From positions 1-16,704 of the forward strand of contig DAIUCV010000014.1 of NCBI GenBank assembly GCA_036846005.1: a stretch of DNA of 16,704 nucleotides. Reading direction: 5' to 3'. Positions 1-7,730 of this stretch are shown one piece after another. The translations under genes and the position numbers were made by a program. The first letter of the stretch is position 1. Each line of letters opens with the position of its first letter. Under the pieces are notes generated by a model that worked only from the letters and a program-made list of their open reading frames with translations, made no database searches and was not told the origin of the DNA. The DNA comes from DATEXQ01 sp036846005. Lineage in GTDB: Bacteria > Patescibacteriota > Microgenomatia > UBA8517.

Positions 1-4
1 AAAT

Positions 5-733
5 TTAGTCATATTTTCTCAAAATATCATTAAATCTAATCCTAAATAAATCAAAGAATGAAGTATAAATAGCACTCCCCAGTCTGACCCTAGATTCCCT
101 TCGATCTATCCAGGAAACCGGGATTTGTCCTATTTTATATTTCAATTTTTTTGCCAGAAAAACAATTTCTGCATCATATGCCCATCGATTTATTAAGCTT
201 CTCTTAAAAATATTATAACCAGCCTGATTCTGAAAACCTTTGAATCCACAGGTAAAATCGGGTATATTTACTCCCATAATTCGTTTAGTTATTAAGCTGA
301 AGACTTTCCCCATTTTTTCTCGAATTAACGGTTGATGTACAACAATTTTTGAATTCGCAATTCTTCTTGACCCGACTACCATGGGATAACCCAATTGAAG
401 CTTTTTGATCATTTGTTCAAGTTGCGTAATTGAAACGGATAGATCGGCATCCGTAAAAACGACATATTTCCCTTTAGCATTTAAAAATCCTTTTTTTAAA
501 GCAGCCCCCTTTCCTTGATTGGGGGACAATTTAATCAACCTCACTCCCCTATTCTTAAAACCCGTAGCAATATCGGCTGTATTATCCGAACTGCCATCAT
601 CAACAATAATAATCTCCCAGCTATACTGTTGCTTTTTTAAATAAGCAATAACCTCTTCTAAAACTTTTTTTAATAATTTTCTCTCGTTGTAGCAAGGAAT
701 AATTAAACTTAAGAATGGTACTTTATGATTCAT
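5..733 (-). CDS. GT2 glycosyltransferase, polyprenyl-phosphate hexose synthase (DPM1/ALG5)-like
   Basis: A complete 242-residue enzyme. Motifs: LSLIIPCYNER at 8-18, VDDGSSDNT at 44-52, NQGKGAALKKGF at 72-83, TDADLS at 94-99 (metal-binding DxD), GSRR at 121-124, DFTCGFKGF at 159-167, YDAEIVFLAKK at 186-196 and VSWIDRRESRV at 206-216. This order is that of bacterial DPM1/ALG5 homologues, which load one hexose onto polyprenyl phosphate at the cytosolic face. There are no C-terminal membrane helices. It resembles the gene at 13392-14153 in length and motif order, but keeps the standard DADLS motif. By inference it makes a donor for the GT39-like enzymes of this cluster. The start overlaps the previous TGA stop by four bases. 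The TAA stop lies five bases from the window edge, so whether the operon continues is unseen. Confidence 0.93.
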   Translation of the reverse strand: MNHKVPFLSLIIPCYNERKLLKKVLEEVIAYLKKQQYSWEIIIVDDGSSDNTADIATGFKNRGVRLIKLSPNQGKGAALKKGFLNAKGKYVVFTDADLSVSITQLEQMIKKLQLGYPMVVGSRRIANSKIVVHQPLIREKMGKVFSLITKRIMGVNIPDFTCGFKGFQNQAGYNIFKRSLINRWAYDAEIVFLAKKLKYKIGQIPVSWIDRRESRVRLGSAIYTSFFDLFRIRFNDILRKYD

Positions 734-1539
734 GCTTTATTAAACATCTGTCCTGTCTTAATGATCATACTTAATAAATAGTGTTTTATCGTTCCATGAT
801 AGATTTTACTCGATGGAATGAGTCTTCTCCATTGGTAATCAGAATTTGAAATCTTTCTACCCGATGCACCATGGTAATGTATGATCTTGGCTGATGGCAT
901 GAAATAGACTTTTAATCCCGCTTTTCTCACTCTGTGACAATAATCCAAATCTTCGAAATACATAAAATATTTTTCATTTAATAAACCTACTTTTTTAATA
1001 CATTCAGGGGTAATCAAAAAACCCGCCATTGTTAATGCTTCAACTTCTTGCGGATTTTTTCCTGTTGGACTGTATTTATCTAAAAGTCCTTTTTTCCCAA
1101 ACCAGTACTGACTTATTGCTCTGCCCAATGTCGGAAACTTAAAGCAAGAGCCCTGGATACTTTGATCCGGATTTAAATAATTACATCCTACAACTCCCAC
1201 GTCAGGTCTTTTCTTGGCAAAATCAACCAGTTTATCGATGGTTTTGTTTAATACTTTTGTATCTGAATTAAGTAGTAGAATATATTTTCCCGCAGCCTTC
1301 TTTATCCCCTGATTATTTGCTTTAGCAAATCCTAAATTATCTTTATTTTCGATTAACGTAATCTTATCGGTTTTTTCTATTAATTTTCTAATAGCAGATA
1401 CGCTACCATCTGATGAACCGTTATCTACAACAATTATTTGATACGGTATTTCGGTATCACTATTGATGATAGATTCAACACAATCTACCACTAAATCTTT
1501 TGTATTAAAATTAACTATTATTATTGATAGTTCTGTCAT
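730..1539 (-). CDS. GT2 glycosyltransferase, rhamnosyltransferase-like
   Basis: 269 residues, compact member of the rhamnosyltransferase-like GT2 group. Motifs: LSIIIVNFNTKDL at 4-16, VVDNGSSDGS at 37-46, NLGFAKANNQGI at 68-79, LLNSDT at 89-94, and FMYFEDLDYCHRVRKAG at 192-208, which contains the catalytic ED/D cluster, then IIHYHG with H221 and H223. MAGFLITPE at 171-179 is the usual substrate-side segment. A cytosolic enzyme adding one sugar to a carrier-linked chain is expected, with the sugar undetermined. It starts three bases after the previous gene, with tandem TAA codons just upstream, and its TGA overlaps the next ATG by four bases (ATGA), so the last three genes are coupled. It is related in layout to the gene at 6807-7727 but lacks that one's middle insert. 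Confidence 0.92.
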   Translation of the reverse strand: MTELSIIIVNFNTKDLVVDCVESIINSDTEIPYQIIVVDNGSSDGSVSAIRKLIEKTDKITLIENKDNLGFAKANNQGIKKAAGKYILLLNSDTKVLNKTIDKLVDFAKKRPDVGVVGCNYLNPDQSIQGSCFKFPTLGRAISQYWFGKKGLLDKYSPTGKNPQEVEALTMAGFLITPECIKKVGLLNEKYFMYFEDLDYCHRVRKAGLKVYFMPSAKIIHYHGASGRKISNSDYQWRRLIPSSKIYHGTIKHYLLSMIIKTGQMFNKA

Positions 1540-1542
1540 TTA

Positions 1543-2484
1543 TTAATTCTCTGCCAATATTGCTTCGTCTGATACTTTGCATTCCTTTTTTTCTTTTTTT
1601 CTGGCTTTCATGATTTTTCCGATTTTGGACAATGTCATGATAAACACAACTAGATATCCCGGATGTTTAGTGATTCTGGCTAATAACGCCACCAGATGCT
1701 TTTTTATTAAAGAAGGGCTTGTTATATTTTTCCAGATAAAAATTAAGTTATTCCTTTGCTGAATCAGATTACGATAATTATTAGAAATTTTTTTCATTGT
1801 TGATTCGTGTTCATGGATAACTTTTGAATTGGGATCCCATAAAAGTCTATAACCTCTTTTTAACGCTCTATACCCCAAATCGACATCATCCCAATAAAAA
1901 GGTGAATATAGCTTCTCGTCCATTCCACCCAATTTCATCCAATATTCTCTTCTGAAAATTCCGCTTCCTCCGCTTACCCAAAGGGTATTTTTTACTTGGT
2001 TTGTCTCTTTTCCCGAGGAATGGATAAAATAACCGTTTTTAAATTCTCCTAATGCATTTCCGTATCCCTCTTCATGCATGGATACCGCAAAAACATTTTT
2101 ATCCATAAAAAGCGGTATAACGCTTACTAAAAAATCATCACTAACTACAACATCAGAATTAAGAAGGACCAATAACGGATATTTTGCACTCCTTGCACCC
2201 GTATTGGTACTTGCAATAAAACCTCTATTTTTGGTATGTCTAATAACTTTTATTTCGGGAAAATTACTTTTGATAAAATCCACACTTTCATCCTTAGAAG
2301 CATCATCAACTACAATTATTTCCTCAATTCGATTTTCTTTTTTATTTTTAGCGATTAAAATAAACGGAAGGTTTTTTTCCAAGAGATCTTTTCCGTTATA
2401 ATTTGTAACGATTACAGAAACTTTTAAACCACCAATTGTCGTTTCGGGCTTCATATTTTTCCTTACTCTGTTCAATAATAGCAT
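1543..2484 (-). CDS. GT2 glycosyltransferase with basic C-terminal tail
   Basis: 313 residues from the first ATG, 303 from a second ATG at 2454. The GT-A domain shows VSVIVTNYNGKD at 22-33, VVDDASKDES at 58-67, NRGFIASTNTGA at 86-97, LLNSDV at 107-112, and WDDVDLGYRALKRGY at 198-212, with H224 and H226 in VIHEHES. These are the motifs of the rhamnosyltransferase-like GT2 group. A region near 275-292 (GYLVVFIMTLSKIGKIM) could lie on the membrane, followed by a lysine-rich tail (KARKKEKKE). Expected role: cytosolic sugar addition to a lipid-linked intermediate; donor unknown. Translation more likely begins at 2454, because AGTAAGGA sits at normal spacing upstream of that ATG and the fold begins only at residue 22. 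Its TAA is followed directly by another in-frame TAA and then the next ATG. Confidence 0.9.
   Translation of the reverse strand: MLLLNRVRKNMKPETTIGGLKVSVIVTNYNGKDLLEKNLPFILIAKNKKENRIEEIIVVDDASKDESVDFIKSNFPEIKVIRHTKNRGFIASTNTGARSAKYPLLVLLNSDVVVSDDFLVSVIPLFMDKNVFAVSMHEEGYGNALGEFKNGYFIHSSGKETNQVKNTLWVSGGSGIFRREYWMKLGGMDEKLYSPFYWDDVDLGYRALKRGYRLLWDPNSKVIHEHESTMKKISNNYRNLIQQRNNLIFIWKNITSPSLIKKHLVALLARITKHPGYLVVFIMTLSKIGKIMKARKKEKKECKVSDEAILAEN
2458..2466 (-). promoter_or_regulatory. Shine-Dalgarno site favouring the start at 2454
   Basis: On the minus strand GTAAGGAAAAATATG places AGG six bases before the ATG at 2454-2452. The ATG at 2484 is preceded only by ATTAAAAG, which is a poor site. This is the best ribosome-binding sequence seen in the window, where most genes have none. 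Confidence 0.55.
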
Positions 2485-2544
2485 CTTTTAATATTTAAAG
2501 AGGTCTTGAGTAAATTTGATATATTTTTCAAATATCTATAAGCA
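2485..2544. other. Longest intergenic stretch, AT-rich, no clear signal
   Basis: Sixty bases between the GT39-like stop and the next start (90 if that gene begins at 2454). It contains a weak, imperfect inverted repeat near 2518-2536 with A/T arms, but no T-tract after a GC-rich stem and no convincing -35/-10 pair. Confidence 0.5.
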
Positions 2545-4134
2545 TTAGCGGGTTTGCGAATATAGATTAAATGCTGGTTGCCAATTTGGAAGCTTAATTT
2601 CGTGCACCAGTTTTAAATTAGATTCTGGATTAGGAATGATGTCATAAGGAACTACATACAAATAATTTTTTTCAACTTTTTCACTGGCCCAGTTTATATT
2701 TCTAAATTCGTATTTATCAAAGGCGATACCATTAGTTAAATACCTGGCATTTTGAACTTTCACCGGATCTAAATAAGTGTAAAAGGGAATATAGGAACTA
2801 GGAACCCCGATATAGTAATAGTTTTTATCACCAAATCTCTGGTCTATAATAATTTTTTCAAATTCATTGTAGTGTGGACTTAGATATAAAGCTATTTGTT
2901 TATAGCCATATTGATAGTCAACAGCTCTTTCGAGTGGAAAATGTCTGAAATATGCAAGAAAAAAATACATAAATGAGATTAATAGAAGTCCTAAACCCAA
3001 TCTCTTTATCCATAATTTCTTTTTTGCTAAATCCCAGATAAATAAAACTCCGGATGCGGTAATTAATCCAACCGGGAGAAGTTCGGGAAGACTTCTCCAG
3101 TTGTTTAATTCTCCTTCGGTTATGGAGGCTGCCAAAGGTGAGACGATTAATAAAAGATAGATAAAATTACTGTTTTCTTTATAATGGTTTTTCAGTTTAT
3201 ATAAACCCCAAATAAAGGCGGCTATAAAGGGGGTTAGGAAAAAACCAAACTGATATGGATTTTCCTTGGGCAATATTTTTGCACCGTAAAAAAATAAATA
3301 ATCAAAACTCACATACGATGAATATTTATCAAATATTGCTTTGGTAATAATTTGTCCTTTTTCAATTGGGTTTGGATGTTCGGCAATAAGTTTTCTAACC
3401 ACTATATCCTTACTTATAAATTCACTGGTTACTCTGGTTGAATTTCTGTTTTGGATAAAACTAAAAATTAGAGGAATTAATAAAATCCCGAAAAGTACAA
3501 TTGCAAAATAGTATATTTTCTTTTTCAAAATGGTTTTGCGATATAAGAAAATCAGTGAAAGAACGATAAGTGGTGTTAATAACCACTCCGTATAATACGA
3601 ATATATTGATAGGGTAAAAGATACAAAGCTTACTACTACTGCCCAACGCTTATTCTTGTTAAGACCTAAAAAGAACAGGTAAAGTCCTAAAACAATAAAA
3701 AATAGACCGTAGTTTGATTCGAGTGCCCAGCGAGAAGCGGAAAAATGCCAGGGAGATACTGCTAGTAAAAATGACGTTATAAGAGCAAGTTTAGAATTTT
3801 TGGTTAACTCCATAACTAAAAGCCCGATAAAAATAATGGTTAAACTACCCAAAATTGCCGAGGGAAATCGGACGGCAAAGTCGGTATTACCAAAAATCAC
3901 TATACTTGTTAAAGGAATATAAATCGCTAAGGGTGTTCCATATCCGCCATGAGATTGCCACAATATTGGTAAAAATTTATTAGATCCATCTTTAAATGTT
4001 TTTGAAATTGAATAAGCAGCATATGCTGCTCCTATCTCGTCGTTAGTAAGATGCGGAGGGGCATAATCCAGTTTAATAAAGCGGGCAACAATAGCTATAA
4101 ATATTATTAACAGTATAATTTTTTTGGTAAACAT
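2545..4134 (-). CDS. GT39-like (ArnT/PMT-type) membrane glycosyltransferase
   Basis: 529 residues. The first helix (about 5-20) leads into LDYAPPHLTNDEIGAAYAAY, with D32-E33 at the catalytic position of GT39 enzymes. ShGGYGTPL near 61-69 takes the place of the family's 'GKPPL' segment, and FAVRFPSAILG at 86-96 is the well-kept arginine motif after the second helix region. SPWHFSASRWALE (about 126-138) is likewise typical. About ten to twelve helices follow, then a hydrophilic, probably extracytoplasmic C-terminal domain from about residue 400 with many aromatics (QYGYKQIALYL, KNYYYIGVPSSYIPFY). Predicted role: transfer of a sugar from polyprenyl phosphate to an acceptor outside the membrane. 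It is five bases after the small membrane protein gene. After its TAA comes the longest non-coding stretch here, 60 bases. Confidence 0.9.
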   Translation of the reverse strand: MFTKKIILLIIFIAIVARFIKLDYAPPHLTNDEIGAAYAAYSISKTFKDGSNKFLPILWQSHGGYGTPLAIYIPLTSIVIFGNTDFAVRFPSAILGSLTIIFIGLLVMELTKNSKLALITSFLLAVSPWHFSASRWALESNYGLFFIVLGLYLFFLGLNKNKRWAVVVSFVSFTLSIYSYYTEWLLTPLIVLSLIFLYRKTILKKKIYYFAIVLFGILLIPLIFSFIQNRNSTRVTSEFISKDIVVRKLIAEHPNPIEKGQIITKAIFDKYSSYVSFDYLFFYGAKILPKENPYQFGFFLTPFIAAFIWGLYKLKNHYKENSNFIYLLLIVSPLAASITEGELNNWRSLPELLPVGLITASGVLFIWDLAKKKLWIKRLGLGLLLISFMYFFLAYFRHFPLERAVDYQYGYKQIALYLSPHYNEFEKIIIDQRFGDKNYYYIGVPSSYIPFYTYLDPVKVQNARYLTNGIAFDKYEFRNINWASEKVEKNYLYVVPYDIIPNPESNLKLVHEIKLPNWQPAFNLYSQTR

Positions 4135-4139
4135 AATCG

Positions 4140-4949
4140 TTAAGGACTGGTAGCTATAACTACGCTTATAACAAACAAGGCAAGATATATTTTTTTATTT
4201 ACAGAATTTAAACCCCTGAGTATGAAATAAGTCAGAAATGGGGACAAAAGAATAAAAGTATTATCTATTTTTACTGATCGCGAAAGAACCACACTTAACG
4301 AAATCAGCAATATACAATAAATTAGTAACTTTATTGATTTGTTCCAATTTTTCAAATCTAAAGTTAATCCCATTATCAGTGGATAAATATTTACAATTAA
4401 AAATGCATCATAAAGATTTTTTAAAGTAAAAAGGCCGGCAATTTTAGACAACATTACATATAAATGAGCTGAGGGGTTAAATATTACGGAGCGTATTATA
4501 TAAGGCATATACATAGACTCTGTTTTCATCTGGGTGATATAAAGGTTAGTCTTATCGTCGTTAAAAATTAATAAATTGGATTGATATGAAAACGGAGTTT
4601 TTATTAATCCACTGGCGTAAAAACTGGCAATTATAAGATAAATTGCAATCATCAATATCGCTATTTTTTTAAATTTGGTTGTTAAATAAAATAAAGTTAA
4701 GAGGCAAATCCCAATTGCTACACATATAAAATGAATATCGTTTGCTCTCGTAAACAAAGGGATTGTACCTGTTAAAACCATAAGAGGAGTAAGATGTGGA
4801 GACTTGATTAATGATAGTTTTTGATTGGTGAATTTAAAAAAGAAATATATCGTAAAAAATAATAAGAGAGTGTTTAAAATTCCGATTATTATATTTCCAT
4901 GATTAATAATATTTAGTGTAAAGGATAAAAGAAGAGCGGCTATAACCAT
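4140..4949 (-). CDS. Unrecognised polytopic membrane protein
   Basis: 269 residues, mostly hydrophobic, with about eight predicted helices. I do not recognise a family. Five helices occupy the first 110 or so residues. A hydrophilic stretch at about 118-150 follows (FNDDKTNLYITQMKTESMYMPYI), possibly extracytoplasmic and containing several acidic residues. Three or more helices come after it (near 185-200, 208-222 and 228-245), and it ends SVVIATSP. The start at 4949 is firm: an in-frame TAA lies five codons upstream and no other ATG fits. It sits 22 bases after the GT4 gene and only five before the GT39-like gene, so it may work with that enzyme. Options are a GT-C-related or polymerase-like protein, an accessory subunit, or a degenerate remnant of a longer membrane transferase. 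It is short for a full GT-C enzyme or Wzy. Confidence 0.78.
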   Translation of the reverse strand: MVIAALLLSFTLNIINHGNIIIGILNTLLLFFTIYFFFKFTNQKLSLIKSPHLTPLMVLTGTIPLFTRANDIHFICVAIGICLLTLFYLTTKFKKIAILMIAIYLIIASFYASGLIKTPFSYQSNLLIFNDDKTNLYITQMKTESMYMPYIIRSVIFNPSAHLYVMLSKIAGLFTLKNLYDAFLIVNIYPLIMGLTLDLKNWNKSIKLLIYCILLISLSVVLSRSVKIDNTFILLSPFLTYFILRGLNSVNKKIYLALFVISVVIATSP

Positions 4950-4971
4950 TTTTGCTAGATTTTATAATTAT

Positions 4972-6003
4972 TTATGTTGTTGATAAGATATTAAAAAACG
5001 ATTTTTTGAATTTTTCAAAAACGTAATTTTCACTTCCCGCTTTTGCATTAATAGAAGTCTCTCTAAATAATTTCTTGTCATCCTCTAGCATTTCTGTTTT
5101 TTTCAATAGTTCACCAATACTTTTCCATAAATAGCCGTTATTCCCTTCTTTTATAATTTCCTTATGTCCCCCTGCATTAAAGACTAGCGGTACACATCCG
5201 GCTGCCATTGCCTCAACTACCGTGATACCGAAATGCTCGACATGAGTTGGTTCTTTATTTTCATCTATTCCGTACCCGGCTGCACTCCAAAATAATTTTG
5301 CTTTCCCATAAAGTTCAGTAATCTGACTGAAACTTGGGCTCTCCATAATTCTTATCGGATAGCCTTCTGCTTGGTCTCTTAAACTTTTTACATAATCCCC
5401 TACCCCAACTTCAGAACCACCGGCGATAACAAGTTCCCAATCATTACTGTTTATATAAAATTTCTTAAAGGCTTTAATTAATATATCCTGTCTTTTTGCC
5501 TGAGTAAGTGTGGAAAATCTTCCTACATAAAGAATTAAATTTTCTTTTCTTTTGGGTTTAAATTGCTCTACTGAAACCGGAGGATAAACTACTGTACTTT
5601 TAATCCCAAATTCTTTATCAATAAAACTTTTGGTAAAAATCGAATTGCAAATAACCTTATTTATTCTAAAAAGCTTCATTTTGTTTAGTAACGTTTTACC
5701 GTTAATATTCGTAAAGGGAAATTGAAAATGGAGTAAATTCACTCTTGCATGAAGAAGCGGAATACTTCCGTCCGATACCCAAAAACAAACATCGTAACCA
5801 TCACCTTTTTTGATATCCTGGACAAAATTTATTTTCGATAAATCCATGTTGAATCTTTTCTCAAGCCTGACTTTAATATTTTCATCTTTCCATTCGACAT
5901 CCACCCTAAAATCTTTTTCGGCCATAACCAGAGCAAAAGCCATGGTATAGCGTTCTCCGCCTCCCAGGGTATCAAGATAAGGATTATAAATTGCAGCTTT
6001 CAT
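4972..6003 (-). CDS. GT4 family glycosyltransferase (GT-B fold, ALG11-like)
   Basis: 343 residues and the only GT-B enzyme in the window. The N-terminal domain opens with MKAAIYNPYL and a glycine-rich GGGERY at 14-19. LHFQFPF at 91-97 and CNSIFTK at 119-125 follow, as seen in ALG11/GT4 mannosyltransferases acting on lipid-linked oligosaccharide. The C-terminal domain starts at ILYVGRFS (157-164), with VIAGGS at 192-197 for donor binding, and the EX7E catalytic pair as E256 and E264 in EHFGITVVEAMAAG. It is predicted to be a retaining transferase using a nucleotide sugar such as GDP-mannose or UDP-glucose, peripheral on the cytosolic face. GHKEII at 279-284 fits the donor-diphosphate loop. The start overlaps the previous stop by one base. 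The next gene begins 22 bases on. The whole fold is present with no missing key residues. Confidence 0.93.
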   Translation of the reverse strand: MKAAIYNPYLDTLGGGERYTMAFALVMAEKDFRVDVEWKDENIKVRLEKRFNMDLSKINFVQDIKKGDGYDVCFWVSDGSIPLLHARVNLLHFQFPFTNINGKTLLNKMKLFRINKVICNSIFTKSFIDKEFGIKSTVVYPPVSVEQFKPKRKENLILYVGRFSTLTQAKRQDILIKAFKKFYINSNDWELVIAGGSEVGVGDYVKSLRDQAEGYPIRIMESPSFSQITELYGKAKLFWSAAGYGIDENKEPTHVEHFGITVVEAMAAGCVPLVFNAGGHKEIIKEGNNGYLWKSIGELLKKTEMLEDDKKLFRETSINAKAGSENYVFEKFKKSFFNILSTT

Positions 6004-6800
6004 TATTGCTTGTTATTTTTACTTTCTATTTGCATTTCCCAAAGCTTCGCATAGGTTAAAAATTTACTCCAGGACTGATAAATCGCATATATTATACCTT
6101 CTGCTCCATCCAAAAAACCTTTAAGTTTAATTAACCTTAACCACAATTCACTTGCCATTACTCTAAAGAATCTCCACCAACTCATATCAGGATGGTCTGA
6201 TTCATATAGTAATCGTGCCTCAACTTCTGACCATTTATTTGTTTTATCAACCATCTCGCTTAAGTCATTATGTTTAAGATGAACTATCGGATTTTTCAAA
6301 TATCCCAAATTTCCTGCAAAAACTGGTTCTTCATGCAGATCTCCAGTCCATTTTTTCAAGCAGTCTTTTTTATAAAATCTTTTTACATAATCAGGCCACC
6401 ATCCTCCATGTTTCATTTCTTTACCTAAAATAATATTTCTTCTGGGAATAGCATAAGCACTAAATTCTGAAGATTTATTAGTTAACTGAATTATCTCGTT
6501 TCTTAAAAGTGGCGTTACCCTTTCATCTGCATCCAGATATAAAACCCATTCTCCCTTTGCGTATCTTAAGCCTTCATTTCTCCACTGAGTAAAACTACCG
6601 TTAGTGTAATGAATTATATTAGCTTTATATTGCTTGGCTATTTTAATAGTTGAGTCAGTAGAACCGCTGTCGACTAAAATAATTTCATCACAAAATGAAA
6701 GCGATTCTAAACATTCTCCTATCTTACTCTCCTCGTTTTTTGCTACGACTATTGCACTTAATATCGTATTTGATTTAGTTGTTGGTTTATCTTCCTTCAT
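6003..6800 (-). CDS. GT2 glycosyltransferase, WaaE-like (second copy)
   Basis: 265 residues. It is the same GT2 subgroup as the 7731-8630 gene, with more canonical motifs: SAIVVAKNEES at 15-25, VDSGSTDST at 43-51, WRNEGLRYA at 73-81, LDADERV at 89-95, IPRRNIILG at 118-126, GGWWPDYVKRFY at 132-143 and DLHEEPV at 154-160. The C-terminal segment is rich in tryptophan and basic residues (SWWRFFRV, WLRLIKLKG) and resembles the membrane-associating tail of this family. Cytosolic sugar transfer to a lipid-linked intermediate is the expected role. The stop TAA shares its last base with the next gene's start (TAATG), so translation of the GT4 downstream is very likely coupled. The ATG at 6800 is six bases after the previous gene. 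Its first ten residues precede the fold and may be extra. Confidence 0.92.
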   Translation of the reverse strand: MKEDKPTTKSNTILSAIVVAKNEESKIGECLESLSFCDEIILVDSGSTDSTIKIAKQYKANIIHYTNGSFTQWRNEGLRYAKGEWVLYLDADERVTPLLRNEIIQLTNKSSEFSAYAIPRRNIILGKEMKHGGWWPDYVKRFYKKDCLKKWTGDLHEEPVFAGNLGYLKNPIVHLKHNDLSEMVDKTNKWSEVEARLLYESDHPDMSWWRFFRVMASELWLRLIKLKGFLDGAEGIIYAIYQSWSKFLTYAKLWEMQIESKNNKQ

Positions 6801-6806
6801 ATATAT

Positions 6807-7727
6807 TTAATTTCTCCATGAACCTTGATAGAATTTTCCTAAATAATAATCTTTAATTCCAATTTTTTGCCATTTTCTTCCATTTACCAATAATTTAATG
6901 CTTTCCCTTACTAAAGCACCTCTGGTTCTAAGAGGTGCATATTTTAAACCAAAAAGTATTCTATTTCTCGTTATAAAATAATCGTTGAGCTCGCTTCCTA
7001 TTGCAGAACTCTGCGCAACTTTGTGCCAAAGAAATCCATGGGGAGAATAAAGAACTTTCCAACCTCCTTTTCTCATTCTTTGCGATATGTCAGCATCTTC
7101 TAAATATAAAAAGTATTTTTCATCAAAAAATCCTATGTCTTTGAGTGCTTCTGCATTAAAAAAAGCACAGGCTCCTGTTACAAAATCTGTAGCTATTGTT
7201 TTTTCGAATTGACGCCTGTCTACTTCGTCAACACCGTGGTTGGTACCATAAATATTCCTCCAATTCATATCTCCTCCTGCATACCAAATAACCTTGCCTA
7301 AATCTTTGCTTTGGTAAACTTTTTTATGAAATTCAAATCCGGGTGCAAAATATATCTTTGGAGAAACTACTCCTACCTCCGGATCCTCCCGAAATGTTCT
7401 AAGTAATCCCGAAATAAGATTTTTATCAATAATCGTATCGTTATTAAGAATCATTACATAATCTGCTCCTTTTTCCAGTGAATATTTAATACCTACGTTA
7501 TTCCCTGCAGCAAATCCGATATTTTTCTTGTTAGTCAAAATACTAAACTCAAAATTATCACTTTTAAAATTCTTAACATAATTAACGGAGTTATCCGTTG
7601 AAGCATTGTCAACAATAACTACATGCAAATCATAATTGTCGGGTTTTACTTTACTGACGCTTCCTAAACACTCAAGTGTGTCTTTATAGCCATTCCAATT
7701 TAATATTACGAGGAAGACTTTAGTCAT
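6807..7727 (-). CDS. GT2 glycosyltransferase, rhamnosyltransferase-like
   Basis: 306 residues, close to the normal length for the dTDP-rhamnosyltransferase-like GT2 subgroup (WbbL/RfbN-like). Motifs: FLVILNWNGYKDT at 5-17, VDNASTDNS at 39-47, NIGFAAGNNVGI at 69-80, LNNDT at 94-98 (the metal-binding NDT/DxD), and the catalytic FLYLEDADISQRMR at 206-219, followed by LWHK with H235. It should add one sugar from a nucleotide donor to a lipid-linked acceptor at the cytosolic face. The sugar is not predictable: the rhamnose label is a subgroup name. It carries an insert of about 35 residues around 128-165 with several aromatics (VIWYAGGDMNW). It is placed three bases after one WaaE-like gene and six before another, in a tight block. 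No Shine-Dalgarno site is seen. Confidence 0.92.
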   Translation of the reverse strand: MTKVFLVILNWNGYKDTLECLGSVSKVKPDNYDLHVVIVDNASTDNSVNYVKNFKSDNFEFSILTNKKNIGFAAGNNVGIKYSLEKGADYVMILNNDTIIDKNLISGLLRTFREDPEVGVVSPKIYFAPGFEFHKKVYQSKDLGKVIWYAGGDMNWRNIYGTNHGVDEVDRRQFEKTIATDFVTGACAFFNAEALKDIGFFDEKYFLYLEDADISQRMRKGGWKVLYSPHGFLWHKVAQSSAIGSELNDYFITRNRILFGLKYAPLRTRGALVRESIKLLVNGRKWQKIGIKDYYLGKFYQGSWRN

Positions 7728-7730
7728 ATT

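Noticed and set aside
2518..2536. Inverted repeat as a transcription terminator
   Set aside because: The arms are short, imperfect and all A/T, with no GC stem or following T-tract; expected by chance in AT-rich DNA.
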